A stretch of 64,000 bases of DNA, taken from Hysterangium stoloniferum. Taxonomy: Eukaryota; Basidiomycota; Agaricomycetes; Hysterangiales; Hysterangiaceae. The notes beneath the pieces are model-generated. The model searched no databases. It saw nothing but the letters and a program-made list of their open reading frames with translations, and was not told where the DNA came from. Within the stretch, counting starts at the first letter, position 1. Each line of letters opens with the position of its first letter. The DNA lies in NCBI GenBank assembly GCA_015178975.1, contig WHVD01000169.1, positions 105,332 through 169,331 of the forward strand, in the 5' to 3' direction. A program made the translations under genes and the position numbers. This document shows positions 33,151-43,533 of this stretch, piece by piece.

Positions 33151-33596
33151 TTAGTCCAAATACAGATCTGGTTTTATCCTGCTAAATCCATCTTAGTCCT
33201 ACTGGAGATCTGGTTTTATCCTGATAAATCCACTTTAGAGATCTGCATTTGGACTATGTTGGATGTATCAGATTTTCATTGGGACTAAGGTGCTTTGATC
33301 AGGATAAAACCAGGTCTGGGTAGGGACTAAGGTGATTTATCAGGATACAACCAGATCTCCATCAGGACTAAGGTGTATTTATCAGGATCAAACCAGATCT
33401 ACCTTTGGACTAGATAGACTAAGGTGGATTCCTCAGGATTAAACCAGATCTCTATTGGGACTAAAGTGAATTTATCAGGATACAACCAGATCCACATTTG
33501 GACTAAGATAGATCCTGGAGATTGGGACTAAGGTGGATTTATCTACATAAAACCAGATCTGCATTGGGACTATGGTGGATGTATCAAGATATTCAG

Positions 33597-34990
33597 TCAA
33601 GAAGAATCTTCCTTGTCCGTTTCATGATTCTCTGACTGTTCAGGGCTCACATCATCTACAACGATATATAAATGCTGGAACAGAGATGCAAATGTTGTAA
33701 GGTACCTGTAATTTCTGCAATAGTTCCAGGCGCTTGCCCTAGTGCATACCAAGCACCTCCCTCAATTCCTTCCTCTACCTCATACCCAAGTAGGCTGCTC
33801 CCAAAAACAAACGTCGAAAGATGGTCAACAATTCCCGATGTCGCTATTCCATTGGAAACAGCAATGTACAACGTGGTCCAGATGTGTGAGTTGCGCGTAA
33901 TGTGCGTAAGTTGTCCTCTAGACACACGCGTGATTGCATCGAGGTACGCTCTACGGTAAGTCGCGAGTTCAGCAGGCGAGTCATAGTCTGCGTTATCTTC
34001 TGGAGAGGCATCCTTGGACCAGCCGTAGAATAGCGGGTCCCAGTCAACTGTGAGCCACATAGGATACGCTGCTGCACCACCCTGGCGGGGATGAATGTTC
34101 ACGTTATCCCAGTCGATGATTCCGGTAATGGTGCCGTCGTCATCGACAAGCACGTTCTGGGAATCAAAGTCGGGGTGAGACAAAACGAAGGGAGGTCCGT
34201 CTAGTTTGCTGTCGGTGAGAGCAGAAAGGAATAGTTGAAGTACTGCTAGCATCGGCGTGTCGGAGGTGTGTCGTCTGATGGATAGGAGGAAGGACAGATA
34301 TGAAAGGGCAGTATGAAAGGGGCCAGCAGGAACCGGATTGTCCGGTTCTTTGTAACCTCGGACATCTCTCATTAAAGCCGACTCGTCAGGGAATGGTACA
34401 ACACGGTGCATTCCAGAGGTGCCATCCCAGTCAAGACGACCAATCTGATCAAACTCGAGTGCGGCAAGCTCTGTCATCCATCCTGCGATCTGCTCGAATA
34501 TTCTTTCCCGCTTAAGGTCTGTGATCCAGCTTTTGTCATTCCAGAGCTTTGAGAGATTTGTCCCTGGTATGAAGTCCATAATGACAAATGGGTATGAGAG
34601 AACGTTGTGAGAATCAAGGGACCAGTCGTAAATACGGGGTATTGGCATGGAAGTCTTGGATGATATGAAGCGTTGAGTGACAATGTCGAGGTGTAAGGTG
34701 CGTGCACGGGAGGCGCTAAAGACGTCTCCTCTAGCAGGCACGCGGATAGCCCATTTAATTCCATCAGAAAAGGAAACCTCATACACGATATTAAAGAATC
34801 CCGTCTGTGGCGGAGTGGCAACAACGCATGAGGTTTCTGGAAGAAGGTCGGTGTAGAGCTTTCGACGAGTTGTGAGGGCTAGGTCTCGAAGATGCAGGGG
34901 GTTGATAGAGGCGATGATAGCGGAGAATTCCTCGTCTCCTTCCTCCTCCGACTCTTCGTTAAGAGTGTGCACCAATTGTTGCTTAAGCAT
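33597..34990 (-). CDS. APH/protein-kinase-like phosphotransferase family protein (host gene)
   Basis: A predicted cytosolic kinase-fold enzyme of the fungal aminoglycoside-phosphotransferase-like family; the substrate is unknown. From ATG 34990 an acidic N-terminus is followed by a nucleotide-loop region (GFFNIVYEV, residues 64-72), AIRVP (81-85), the catalytic loop HPDFDSQN (272-279) and metal-binding IIDWDN (291-296), all present. Read without splicing it stops at 33656-33658, but that TAG is the acceptor of a good 50-nt intron (33656-33705, GTACCT..TTGTAG). Splicing adds an acidic tail, DDVSPEQSENHETDKEDSS, ending at TGA 33597-33599 and giving 447 residues. It is the only intact host-type gene here and its 3' end abuts the satellite array. 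Two CACGTG boxes lie upstream (near 35144 and 35168). Confidence 0.9.
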
Positions 34991-35754
34991 TGGGTCTAGG
35001 GTCGAGGATCAGATCTCCAGACGATTTGATAAGTAATGGATCAAACCTCCATCTTCACTTTCAATCGGGGCATTGTCATCCACTGGGTTAATATTCGCCA
35101 CGCAGGTTGTAACCATCGCGAGATGAAGGTATGGGCTTCGGGAACACGTGAGGACCAATGTGGTCAGTCACGTGTGACGATCTTTTTTTTTTTTTAAATA
35201 CATTTATATACCACGTGGCATAACTAAGATACATAGCGGTTCCATAGCATCGTATAGAGCATAGCTACTATAGTATCTACGGGAGAATGAAGAGGAAGCA
35301 GGCTGGATGCGTCGGAGCGAGTGGTGGTTGGCAGGATGGTGGAATAAAGAGAGGTGATTGCACTGAACTTGCCCAGTGAACAGCACATGCCATTTGGGCC
35401 GAAGCCCCAGGAAGAACCCGAGATCCTGCTAACAGGCGTCGACGACGGCTGCAGGCACACCGAAGTCTTGCATTGCTAGTGCATAAGTGAATACTGGAGT
35501 TGGGGGTGGGTAGGAAGAAAAGACCACTGCCAGGCTGTGGTCATGGTTTAGGAGGTGCCAGTAACAGTCCACAGGCTACACTGGTGTGCAGCTGAAGGCT
35601 GCCAACTTTGACAGAGCAGTGAATTCAGAGGCTCCCCAAGCCTGTTCACTGTCATCTGCCTCTCTGTCCTTTTACCACGAGCATGGGGGACCCAACCCCA
35701 GAGGCAGGTGGTGGTCACAGAACAAGAGAGCCTTGTCACGTGTGATGATCTTTG
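34991..35754. other. Upstream region of the phosphotransferase gene, no second gene confirmed
   Basis: Contains two CACGTG E-box-like sites (near 35144 and 35168), a T-rich run near 35183 and a second TCACGTGTGATGATCTTT near 35735 that partly repeats 35167-35190. Short minus-strand frames at 35224-35460 have uneven protein-like composition but no convincing family. Bases 35750-35754 (CTTTG) are the left target duplication of the next LTR. Confidence 0.4.
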
Positions 35755-36064
35755 TGTTAGAATATGATAACGTGATTAATCGTAATCTCATATCTCGTCT
35801 TGTGACTGTATAGGTTCCGGCCGGTTCACACATGTGATTGATATATTTAATTAGAGTTCACTAGATCCGTAGCATGCCATAGTGCACAGACCAGTGCACA
35901 GACCATGTATACTAGTATATAGTTAGTTCAGATGAGGAGTAGATCCCTCATCTGAAAGCCTAGCAATATCACCGGCTTAGCATCTACCCACTCTACTCTT
36001 AGTGGCTATGCTCCAACAGTAGAGAGTCCTTGTACTGTGAAACTTAGGCTAGCAGATTTTAACA
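35755..36064 (+). repeat. Solo Copia-type LTR (310 bp)
   Basis: TGTTAGAATATG to GATTTTAACA, bounded by CTTTG (35750-35754, 36065-36069). Related to the relic at 52256-52694 on the other strand (shared GAGGAGTAGAT and GTATATAGTTAGT blocks). Confidence 0.88.
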
Positions 36065-37140
36065 CTTTGTCTCTGTTCGTATTAGGTGAGCAGACCCCCA
36101 GTGGAAGTGAATCCAGCTCCACTGCACAAAGCATGCTGATGGGGACATGAGCAAGCCCCAACAGCATGCCAAACTAGTAGTAAATACATGAAAATTCAAT
36201 CTAAACTGTGTACAAGTTTTAGGGCAATAAAGGAGCAGGAAAGGGTGGGATGGTGGGAAAAAGAAAACTACTCAAGGCAAGGCTGAGCAATACCTTGAGG
36301 GCCAGCCACTCAGACAATGGTGGCAAGAGACAAAGGCGACAGGAAAAGGTTCCACTGTAGTGGAGTTTAAATGGGGAAAACATTCCCATTAAAACGACTG
36401 CGGTCTAATTTATCAGTCCATTCCAGTAAGCTATCATATCATCATCAGATATTGTTGTAACTTGTGCTAGCGCATGCTTCAGAACAACAGAATGATCGAG
36501 ATATCCATGTGATTAATAACTCCCTTTTGTCAACCACGCCTCACAATGTTTTCTTTCTTTTGTTCAATCTTCCTTTGTTCAGAATTCCCACACCTACCCA
36601 GCATAGGATACAAGGACACCCGAAATACGATACAAGAAACCTTACTTGAATCCACGTTCATATTGACTGAGTCTTCTCATTGGTAATAGGTTATGGGGCC
36701 TTACCACACTAAACCTCTGACCACTCAAACTGAACTTCTGACCTGAACAGAATTCTTTTGACCACCAAACTCTTTTCTGACTCAAACCCAAACTGAACTG
36801 CCACCACACCTTGTTGAAAACTGTGTGTTGCACTGAACCTTGAACTGAAATTATTGTTGACCCCCTGAACTGAAGTTAATTTTGAAATTGAACAAGTCTA
36901 CACAACCTGCACTTTTCAACTGTCTCCTGACAAATGCTTCAATAGGAATTGATAGTATTCTAAGAAACAATTCTCTCTGCTGCAAATGCCTATGGTATAC
37001 TTGGTGTAAGGGGAATATGTATAATCCTCTCTATGTTTTCTCCCTTCAGCCTGGGACATTTAATATTTTCTTTGAAATTTTTCTATATTATATTCTATAT
37101 ATTTTGACTAAGATATTCCTTGAATATCTCTACATGTAGT
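36065..37140. other. Intergenic, no gene recognised
   Basis: No supported gene. Bases 36690-36900 are rich in short CTGAACT/CTGACC repeats. The rest is AT-rich. Frames here are short and lack motifs. Confidence 0.4.
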
Positions 37141-37349
37141 TGTTACAATTATCTCAATGTTCCAATATTCCAATGCAATTCCCACCTCTAGAAACCTATC
37201 AATTCCTGGACATTCCAAACCTCATCCTTGTTCTATATTGGTAACTTACCTATTGGCAAGTATTCATTTGTTTGCTTATTATGTTCCCAATTTGGAACTC
37301 CTATCCTAATCTGCCTTATTATGATCTCAATTTATAGTATAATTACCAT

Positions 37350-37447
37350 CCAGCGTCGACTATTACGGACTAGACAGTGAAGAGCTGAGTGGTTGGGTAG
37401 AGGAAGAGCGTTAGCTCTCCGTGTGTGCGTGGGAAGACTTGCCGCTC
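37350..37447 (-). repeat. Ngaro split direct repeat B2
   Basis: 98 bp terminal repeat, partner of B1. Confidence 0.9.
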
Positions 37448-37585
37448 GGGAGGGCGGGTAATCATAATGCATTAACAGCTCTCATTACTGTATAATCCAC
37501 TAACTACGGTAAATATATCACATTGAAATATTGATACTTGATTACTGCCGCTGTCTAAAGAAAGGGCTAGGGTGGGTGGGTGGGT

Positions 37586-37768
37586 AAATTAATTGTGTAG
37601 ATATGTAGAGATAAGGATCAGAAGTCAGTGATGAGAAAACAGAAAGGACTGAGGATCGACAGCGACATCATACGAAAACACAAGGCGTGTGAGTCCTACA
37701 TATGCTCAGCTGGACGTTGAGTGCCGAACTACTCCCGGCATGCCAGGGATCGTGCGGCACTCGACACT
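37586..37768 (-). repeat. Ngaro split direct repeat A2
   Basis: 183-bp partner of A1. Differences include CpG/TpG pairs. Confidence 0.92.
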
Positions 37769-37770
37769 AT

Positions 37771-37868
37771 CCAGTGTCGACTATTATGGACTAGACAGTG
37801 AAGAGCTGAGTGGTTGGGTAGAGGAAGAGCATTAGCTCTCCACGTGTGTGTGGGAAGACTTGCCGCTC
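37771..37868 (-). repeat. Ngaro split direct repeat B1
   Basis: 98 bp, separated from A2 by two bases (AT), forming the A2/B1 junction ACACT-AT-CCAG. It resembles the joined ends of a circular intermediate. Confidence 0.9.
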
Positions 37869-37920
37869 ACCTGCAAAAGGCCTGCCTACTACCATGGCAA
37901 GACTACGCCACTCACCCAAC

Positions 37921-39105
37921 CTAGGCAGCCGCATTTCTGGTGGACAGGTTCAATATGTGCCGTGATGCAATTTGCTTGAAGGCCCTTATGTATGTTTTGT
38001 ATGCTACGGATTTCCATCTGCCCACTAGTCGTACTATCTCGGGATCAACTCCTTGTGCTAAGAAGAAGGAGGCACCACCAATGCGGAAAGAGTGGCCAAA
38101 GGTTGTTCCCCATCCACAAGCCTGGAGGACTGAATTAATCCGGTGGAGTGCTGCCTTTTTAACTATTGGTCTGACCTCTCCCTTGTCGTCTCGCCAGCAA
38201 AATAAAGGATCATCTGGCCCTGCTGGGACAACCTTGGCTAAATTGATCAAGGCATCAATTGGGCAGACTCCCTGTTGGTCCGTTATAAATACTGCCTGAA
38301 TCTCTCCGACTTTGGCTGTCTTCGTGGATGGCAGGTCTAAACGTGCGTAGCGTTTTCCATCGTTGTCACGACTAATTAGAACATCCTTTCGTTTTAGGTG
38401 TTTGGTGGTGTCAAAGTGCAGTCTGGATGTCACGGTAACCTCACCAAAACACATTAGTCCCCAGAAGGTGCATGAAGCCACTGCTCAAATGCATGCGTCA
38501 AATGCGTCGCTCAGGTCCAGGATTGACTTCAGTGTGAATAACATCCTCAATTGTACTGGGGGTCGTGGGGGTCGTTTTCGTGCCGTGCCTTGTACCAGCC
38601 TTGTGCTATATGCCATGCCCTGATTGATGAAAGGTATTTCCTTGTCACACTGATGGAGATTGTCTCGAATCTGGTTCCAGCAGCCAAGCCATCTCTGAGA
38701 AATGATGGGTCTGCAGCTGCCCAGAGAGCAAAGGAATGGATCACTGGGAAGGACACCGGTAGTCTGTCCACTTCTGCAATCGAGAAGATGTCACAGAAGA
38801 TGTGAAATTTTCATAGGCCAGCGCCGTAGGCTTTGGGTTCCTTTAAAGAGGCCTCTGACACGATCGTTGCGATTAATTGGAGGACTGGGTGCTGTATAGT
38901 AGCTGGTGGGGGTGTGTTGATGCCTATCCACTTGAACAGCCTCTCTGCTACTTTGCATGGAGGTCTCAGTGGGGATGGGGCTAGGTGCCCGTGATTAGAT
39001 GATGATATATTCGATGCTCGGGTAAATGGTGCTGGTAGCAATGCTGGTGCTACGATGATTGGATCCGATGATGCAAATGGATGGGAATATCCATCTCGGT
39101 GTGGG
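37921..39105 (-). pseudogene. Ngaro tyrosine recombinase
   Basis: The frame overlaps the end of RNase H and continues through LKEPKAYGAGL, a TGA at 38811-38813 (Arg expected before KFHIFCDIFSI), the SAM-like region to about 38560, a frameshift caused by a 5-bp GGCAC duplication, another TGA at 38485-38487 (Arg expected before AVASCTFWGL) and then the catalytic domain. That domain keeps HSFR (H-x-x-R, near 38095) and the nucleophile Tyr in SVAYKTYIRAF (near 37990), stopping at 37921. It mediates site-specific insertion of circular DNA. Confidence 0.88.
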
Positions 39106-40673
39106 TGTTTGCCCTCGGGAAACCCCTGAGAAATTCGGTGATGTGTCCTCGTGAGAGGGCATCCGAAACGTTGTCTCTTGAGGGTATGTAAATGGCTTTC
39201 AAATGTATTCGGTGGGTGGCTAGTAGGCGGTAAATCTCTTTTAGGACCTTGTTTGTCTCCTTGCTGCGGGAACGACCCTTGTTTATAACGGCGACTACCC
39301 CACTGTTGTCGGAGCGCACCAAGAACGTTGAATGAGAAGGGAGTTGATGGCACAGCAAGCCATTCTGCAGTGCCAATCTCAGGCCCAGCTCTACTGCTAC
39401 TGCTTCTGCCCACCCAATATCGCATTCACAGCGAGGGCCGACTTTGAAACTGGGAGCCCATTTCCAGGTGGCCCAATGGCAGTCGACGATGACGCCTATC
39501 CCGTAGGATGAGCTGGCATCTCCCCACCAGCCGATGTCTACTACATCGGGTGATGGAATTGGGAGTTCGTTTGGCAGATGCCAGAGTATGTACTGGATCC
39601 AGGAGAGATCCGCTCGTACTGATGGGGTTGGCAGTAGGTGTGCTCTGCAAGAATGAAAACCGCTTGCGAATGCCGTGATGGACCGGAGAAAGGGCCTGAT
39701 CCATGGGAAGATGGCTGACAAGTGCACCAACTTCCCATGTAGCTTCTCCGCCTTGTTTGCTGAGAACTGTGTGCCATCTGCCATCCACTGTGCGATCAAG
39801 GTGAGGGTTGCATGTAGTTTCTCTGGTGGCACAGGAACTGTCTTGGAGTTCAAGTCCCATAGGAAGCCGATGTACTTCTGCACTGTTGCAAATGGTCGTG
39901 TTTTGCTTCTGCTCCATGGGACCCTGAATTGGGCAGACAAGGTGATGAAGTCCTCTTCTGTCCAAATCTGACCTGGAAGGTGAATGGCTAGGAAGTCGTC
40001 CACCCATTTGAGTAGCTGTCCGAAGCCTGCCTTCCGATACAGCGCTATCAGCATATCTGCAATGCTGCCAAAAACTCCAGCGCTGGAGGCCAGACCAAAT
40101 GCTACTGCTCGGTCGACGTATACCAAGTTGTCCCACGAAATGCAGCAAGCGTTCTGTTGATCTGGTCTTATGGGGGTCACTCTGTATGCAGCAGAGATGT
40201 CGAATGTGCCCACTACGCAGCCATCCGGTAAGGATAAGATTAGTGCTGCGGCATCCGCAAAGGTGCCCCACTCTGTGGGGAAGTTGTCTGAATTTATTCC
40301 ACTGTTTATGGAAGGGTATTCTGGGTCTCCCTGGGGAAAGGAAAGGTCTTGGATTAGGCGGTAAGTGTTGGAGTTTGGTTTTGGGATGAGGCCCAGTGGG
40401 AAGGTCTGAAATGGGCCAATGATCTGCTCTAGCTCCACTGGGGTGAAGCCCCGAGAGTAGCGTCCAGCCCCTTGTTCGCTCGCTATGTACTTGTATATAA
40501 AGTCCGTGTCTAATGAAGAGGATTTGTGATTTTCGAAAAATGACAGTGTGCGATATGCAGTCCTTTACCCCAATATCGAAGCCGTTGATTAAACCTGAGA
40601 TAACGTATTCCCACCTGTCGAGTATACCATATTTACTTAATGTACATGCCGCTTCAATTGGATCAAGCGGCAT
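39050..40673 (-). pseudogene. Ngaro reverse transcriptase and RNase H
   Basis: ORF2 probably starts at ATG 40673 (MPLDPIEAACTL), shortly after the ORF1 stop. It changes frame near 40540, in a T run, and is then open to TGA/TAA at 39050. The RT part has LGLIPKPNSNTYRLIQDLS, FDISAAYRV and the catalytic KWVDDFLAI (near 39995). RNase H follows with WWGDASSSYGIGV, VRSDNSGVVAVINKG and DNVSDALSRGH near 39140-39160. It copies element RNA into DNA. The frameshift could be a lesion or programmed. Confidence 0.88.
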
Positions 40674-40689
40674 CGTGACCCTTCTTGGG

Positions 40690-42277
40690 TCAGAGATGCT
40701 TGCAGGCTGCTGCTCCGTGGTCTTGCTCGAAGCAGATGCTGCACATGTGTGCATTGGTGCAGGTGTCACCCCACCGGCACTGTGATCCTGTTGCCCACTT
40801 GAAACAAAACTGCTTTCCATCAGGGGATGCCAAGGTGTGCTTGTTTTTGGCATCCCGGGCAATTGGGGCAGCATTCTTCCCTGCTGATGTGAGTTTTGCT
40901 GTGCAGTCAGCTGGAAAGTGCCCCTGTGTCCCACACCGAAAGCAATGTGAACATTCCCCATCTGTGCGAGGCCTCTTTCGAGGAGAAGTGGAGAGGGACG
41001 GTGGCCCAGCTGGCCCAAGGCGTTTCACTGGGGAGACTGAGGTGGTGCCAGATCTTGATGCCTGCAGTGCTGCCCATGTCGAGATGATTGTCAGGGCATT
41101 GGTGTCCAGGCAGCTCAAGTCGTGGGTCGGGTTGCGGGCAGCTGCTTCATGCTGTTTCACATCGTATTCCATGGCCACTTCCCAGCTATGGGATTTCGCA
41201 ATGGTTGTCACAACTGCATGGTGGGCCAAAAGCGCATCAGCTCTGGTGTCACCCCTGTGAATCCTAGTACGGTCGACCGCTGCTGCTGCTGCTGAGAGCC
41301 AGTCAATGATGGAGATGTTCTTCTCATTATCACGGTCCAGCCCTTTGGCCACAATGTTGCCTGAAGGCGAGAAGGTGAATTCTTCCAAGCCTCTCTCTGC
41401 CTTCCGCCGCGCCTCCGTAGTGAGGGCTGTATAAGGGACGTAGTGTAGGTTCCTGAAGGCTTCCTCTACCTTCCGAGGAATGGCTGTGAATGGATACAAT
41501 AAAAATGAGCTGGTTGGCCCCTGACACAAGGTATAATAATGAATAGAAGGTGCAGCAAGCAACAGAAAGGGGGGGGGGGGGGGGATTGCACTGTATGACT
41601 GGCCCAGAGCCTGGCATCCATTGGACTGCCATGGGACTCTGCAGGCCAGCCACATGACGGCTTAACTCATGCTCCTCCCAGGTGCCAGCGGCTCCCTGTA
41701 ATGGACTGTCTGTAATGGGGCGCCGGCCTACAGGCTGGCCCCTGAGCTGTCTGAATGGTGCTGCACACTGAGAATGCTGCGGCTGTGTCCAATTGGGCCA
41801 AAGAGAGAGATAGATGGACTCACAGATCTCTAAGGCATTGGCCTTGAATCCTGGAATTATATCAGGGACCGCTGCCTTCTTGGTGGTCCTAGTGTCACCA
41901 GCCATGGAGGCCTGTATGTTGACCAGCTGGATCATATCCGGGTCAGTGAATAATCTCATCACACCTGGTGAGATGTCTGAAAGGACCCTGTTGCCATGGA
42001 CATCTGGTCTGCCTTGAGCCAACAGGAGGTCTTGTCGTGCAGCCAATTGCGCAATCTGAGCCTCTAGTTGATCGATCTCGTGAGGGGGGGAGGACTGGTG
42101 ATCTCCCTGATTGTTGCTGGTGGCCTCCAGATGTGGGATGACCAGGGAATGTGGGATACCAGCTGTCACAGAAAGAGGAGGTTCTGGTCCTACTTCGGGG
42201 TGGGGCGGGTGCCCTTCAGGGTTCAGGTTGATACCCAAGTGGGCGAACACACCTTGAGGTAGGGATCCAGATGTCAT
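40690..42277 (-). CDS. gag: Ngaro ORF1, gag-like protein with CCHC and CCCH zinc fingers (spliced)
   Basis: ATG 42277 (MTSGSLPQGVFAH) opens 15 bp inside repeat A1. Exon 1 runs to 41824 and includes a coiled-coil-like EIDQLEAQIAQLAARQ. A 340-nt intron (41823-41484, GTGAGT..CACAG), containing the poly-G/C run near 41570, joins in frame to exon 2 at 41483, which stops at 40690. Exon 2 has a CCHC knuckle (CFRCGTQGHFPADC), a CCCH finger C-x8-C-x5-C-x3-H (CFKWATGSQ.. near 40790) and a final CSICFEQDHGAAAC. The spliced length is 415 residues with no stop. Probably RNA-binding. The splice choice is inferred from consensus sites and frame. Confidence 0.8.
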
Positions 42278-42291
42278 CGAGTGAGCTTTAA

Positions 42292-42474
42292 AAATTAATT
42301 GTGTAGATATGTAGAGATAAGGATCAGAAGTCAGTGATGAGAAAACAGAAAGGACTGAGGATCGACAGCGACATCGTACGAGAACACAAGGTGTGCGAGT
42401 CCTACATATGCTCAGCTGGACGTTGAGTGCCGAACTACTCCCACCATGCCAGGGATCATGCGGCACTCGACACT
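42292..42474 (-). repeat. Ngaro split direct repeat A1
   Basis: 183 bp, nearly identical to 37586-37768. Starts AGTGTCGAGTGCCGCA on the minus strand. Confidence 0.92.
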
Positions 42475-43281
42475 AGAAATTCTAGATTAGTTTCCGCACA
42501 TTGTACTTACACCTTAGATCTGATATCAACTTAGTTGGCCTATTCCTCTTCTCTTTCTGCATGCTCAATATTTGGAACTCTTCAAAACTCCAATTATCCA
42601 TAAGCTTCTTGGCATTTATCAGCACACTGATATTAAAGACACATGAGCATTTGCATAGGGGTGTAGCACATAAGCTAAAGCCAGGTCCTGACCCTATCTG
42701 GAAGTATCCAAGTTCCTGGTTAATTTCTGATAGTTCCCAGAACAGGTTCCTGACACAGCACTTAACAGTATATCAGATCTCACACTTACAATTTATTCAT
42801 CATCCCAAATGTAAAACTACCAAAGGACCATCTCAACTTCAATCCCCTTTGCAACTCTATACCCCCCAGCCTGACACTCTATCTCAGCCCATTCTAACAG
42901 TGGTTTCATTGAAGTTTCCAATGATCCTGAGGATCCTGAGGATAATAAGGAAGACCCAGATTCTCCCATCAAACCCTTAGAACAACCCACCAAAGATGTG
43001 GCAATGCTACTCTTTAAGTCTTTCAGAAATATCTCAGAATATCTGAATGCAGCCAATGACAACCTCAAAGACAGAGAGCCATCTCACACAAAGGTCAAAG
43101 AACCTGAACCATTTTCCAGCAATGATCTGAAGAAATTGAAGGAATTCCTCCTTCAATGCATTTTTAGTTTCCATGACAGACCCTCTGCATTCAAAACCAA
43201 CAGTCAAAATGTCAATTTTGTGCTTTCTTATCTCAAAGATACCACACAGGATTGGTTCAAACCCAGACTTTCCAGATTATC

Positions 43282-43472
43282 TATTGAGATATGAGCATTG
43301 AAGGTATAGGCACTGGAACGAGTGGAGCCATGCATATGATACAATAGGTGATGCAGTTTATTATGATGTATCAATCCACTTAATGGATAAACTCTATCCA
43401 CCTGTATGATATATGTATATATACAAGAATTAGCATAAGAAATAACAATTATTCACACTCATTAAATCTTCA
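43282..43472 (+). repeat. 5' LTR of Copia C
   Basis: Starts TATTGAGATATG rather than TG and ends ATCTTCA. The start is fixed by the duplicated TTATC and by the polypurine tract before the 3' copy. Confidence 0.85.
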
Positions 43473-43533
43473 GGTTATGGTCCCCGGCCCTTCTTATCAG
43501 TAAAAGCACTTTGAATCGCTCAGGATTATTATC

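Larger units (their letters stand above)
31448..33592. repeat. 42-bp satellite array with an inversion, interrupted by a MITE
   Basis: Units of about 42 bp (core GATCTGGTTTTATCCTGATAA, here cut to GGTTTTATCCTGATAAATCC) occur four times at 31448-31617 and twice at 33154-33237. From about 33238 to 33592 roughly nine units run in the opposite orientation. A MITE carrying a solo LTR sits between the first two blocks; removing it restores a normal unit. Confidence 0.8.
37350..42474 (-). mobile_element. Ngaro/DIRS-group tyrosine-recombinase retrotransposon
   Basis: Split direct repeats in the A1-ORFs-B1-A2-B2 order diagnostic of Ngaro/PAT elements: A1 42292-42474, B1 37771-37868, A2 37586-37768, B2 37350-37447 (minus-strand order). 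Both A copies are 183 bp and both B copies 98 bp. Between them lie a spliced gag-like gene, RT-RNase H and a tyrosine recombinase in place of an integrase. No target duplication flanks it, as expected for recombinase insertion. It lies inside the Gypsy D LTR and has only a few lesions. Confidence 0.93.
37141..42767 (+). repeat. 5' LTR of Gypsy D (about 502 bp), split by the Ngaro element
   Basis: Begins TGTTACAATT at 37141, runs to 37349, and continues from 42475 to CACTTAACA at 42767, followed by a primer-site-like GTATATCAGATCTC and a degraded gag. The LTR hairpin is at 42660-42682. It is the same family as the relics at 16538-17823, 29198-29773 and 55440-55830. No matching 3' LTR of this copy was identified with confidence. 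Confidence 0.7.

Noticed and set aside
35224-35460. Possible cytochrome P450 C-terminal fragment (minus strand)
   Set aside because: A WGFGPNGMCCSLGKF stretch loosely recalls a haem-binding motif, but the spacing is wrong and no other P450 motif is near.
39426-41018. 530-codon minus-strand frame across the Ngaro element
   Set aside because: Only 40673 to about 40540 is real ORF2; the rest overlaps RT-RNase H in another frame and has no domain.
41330-42466. 378-codon minus-strand frame as a single protein
   Set aside because: It reads through the gag intron and continues out of frame; only 41824-42277 is genuine coding sequence.
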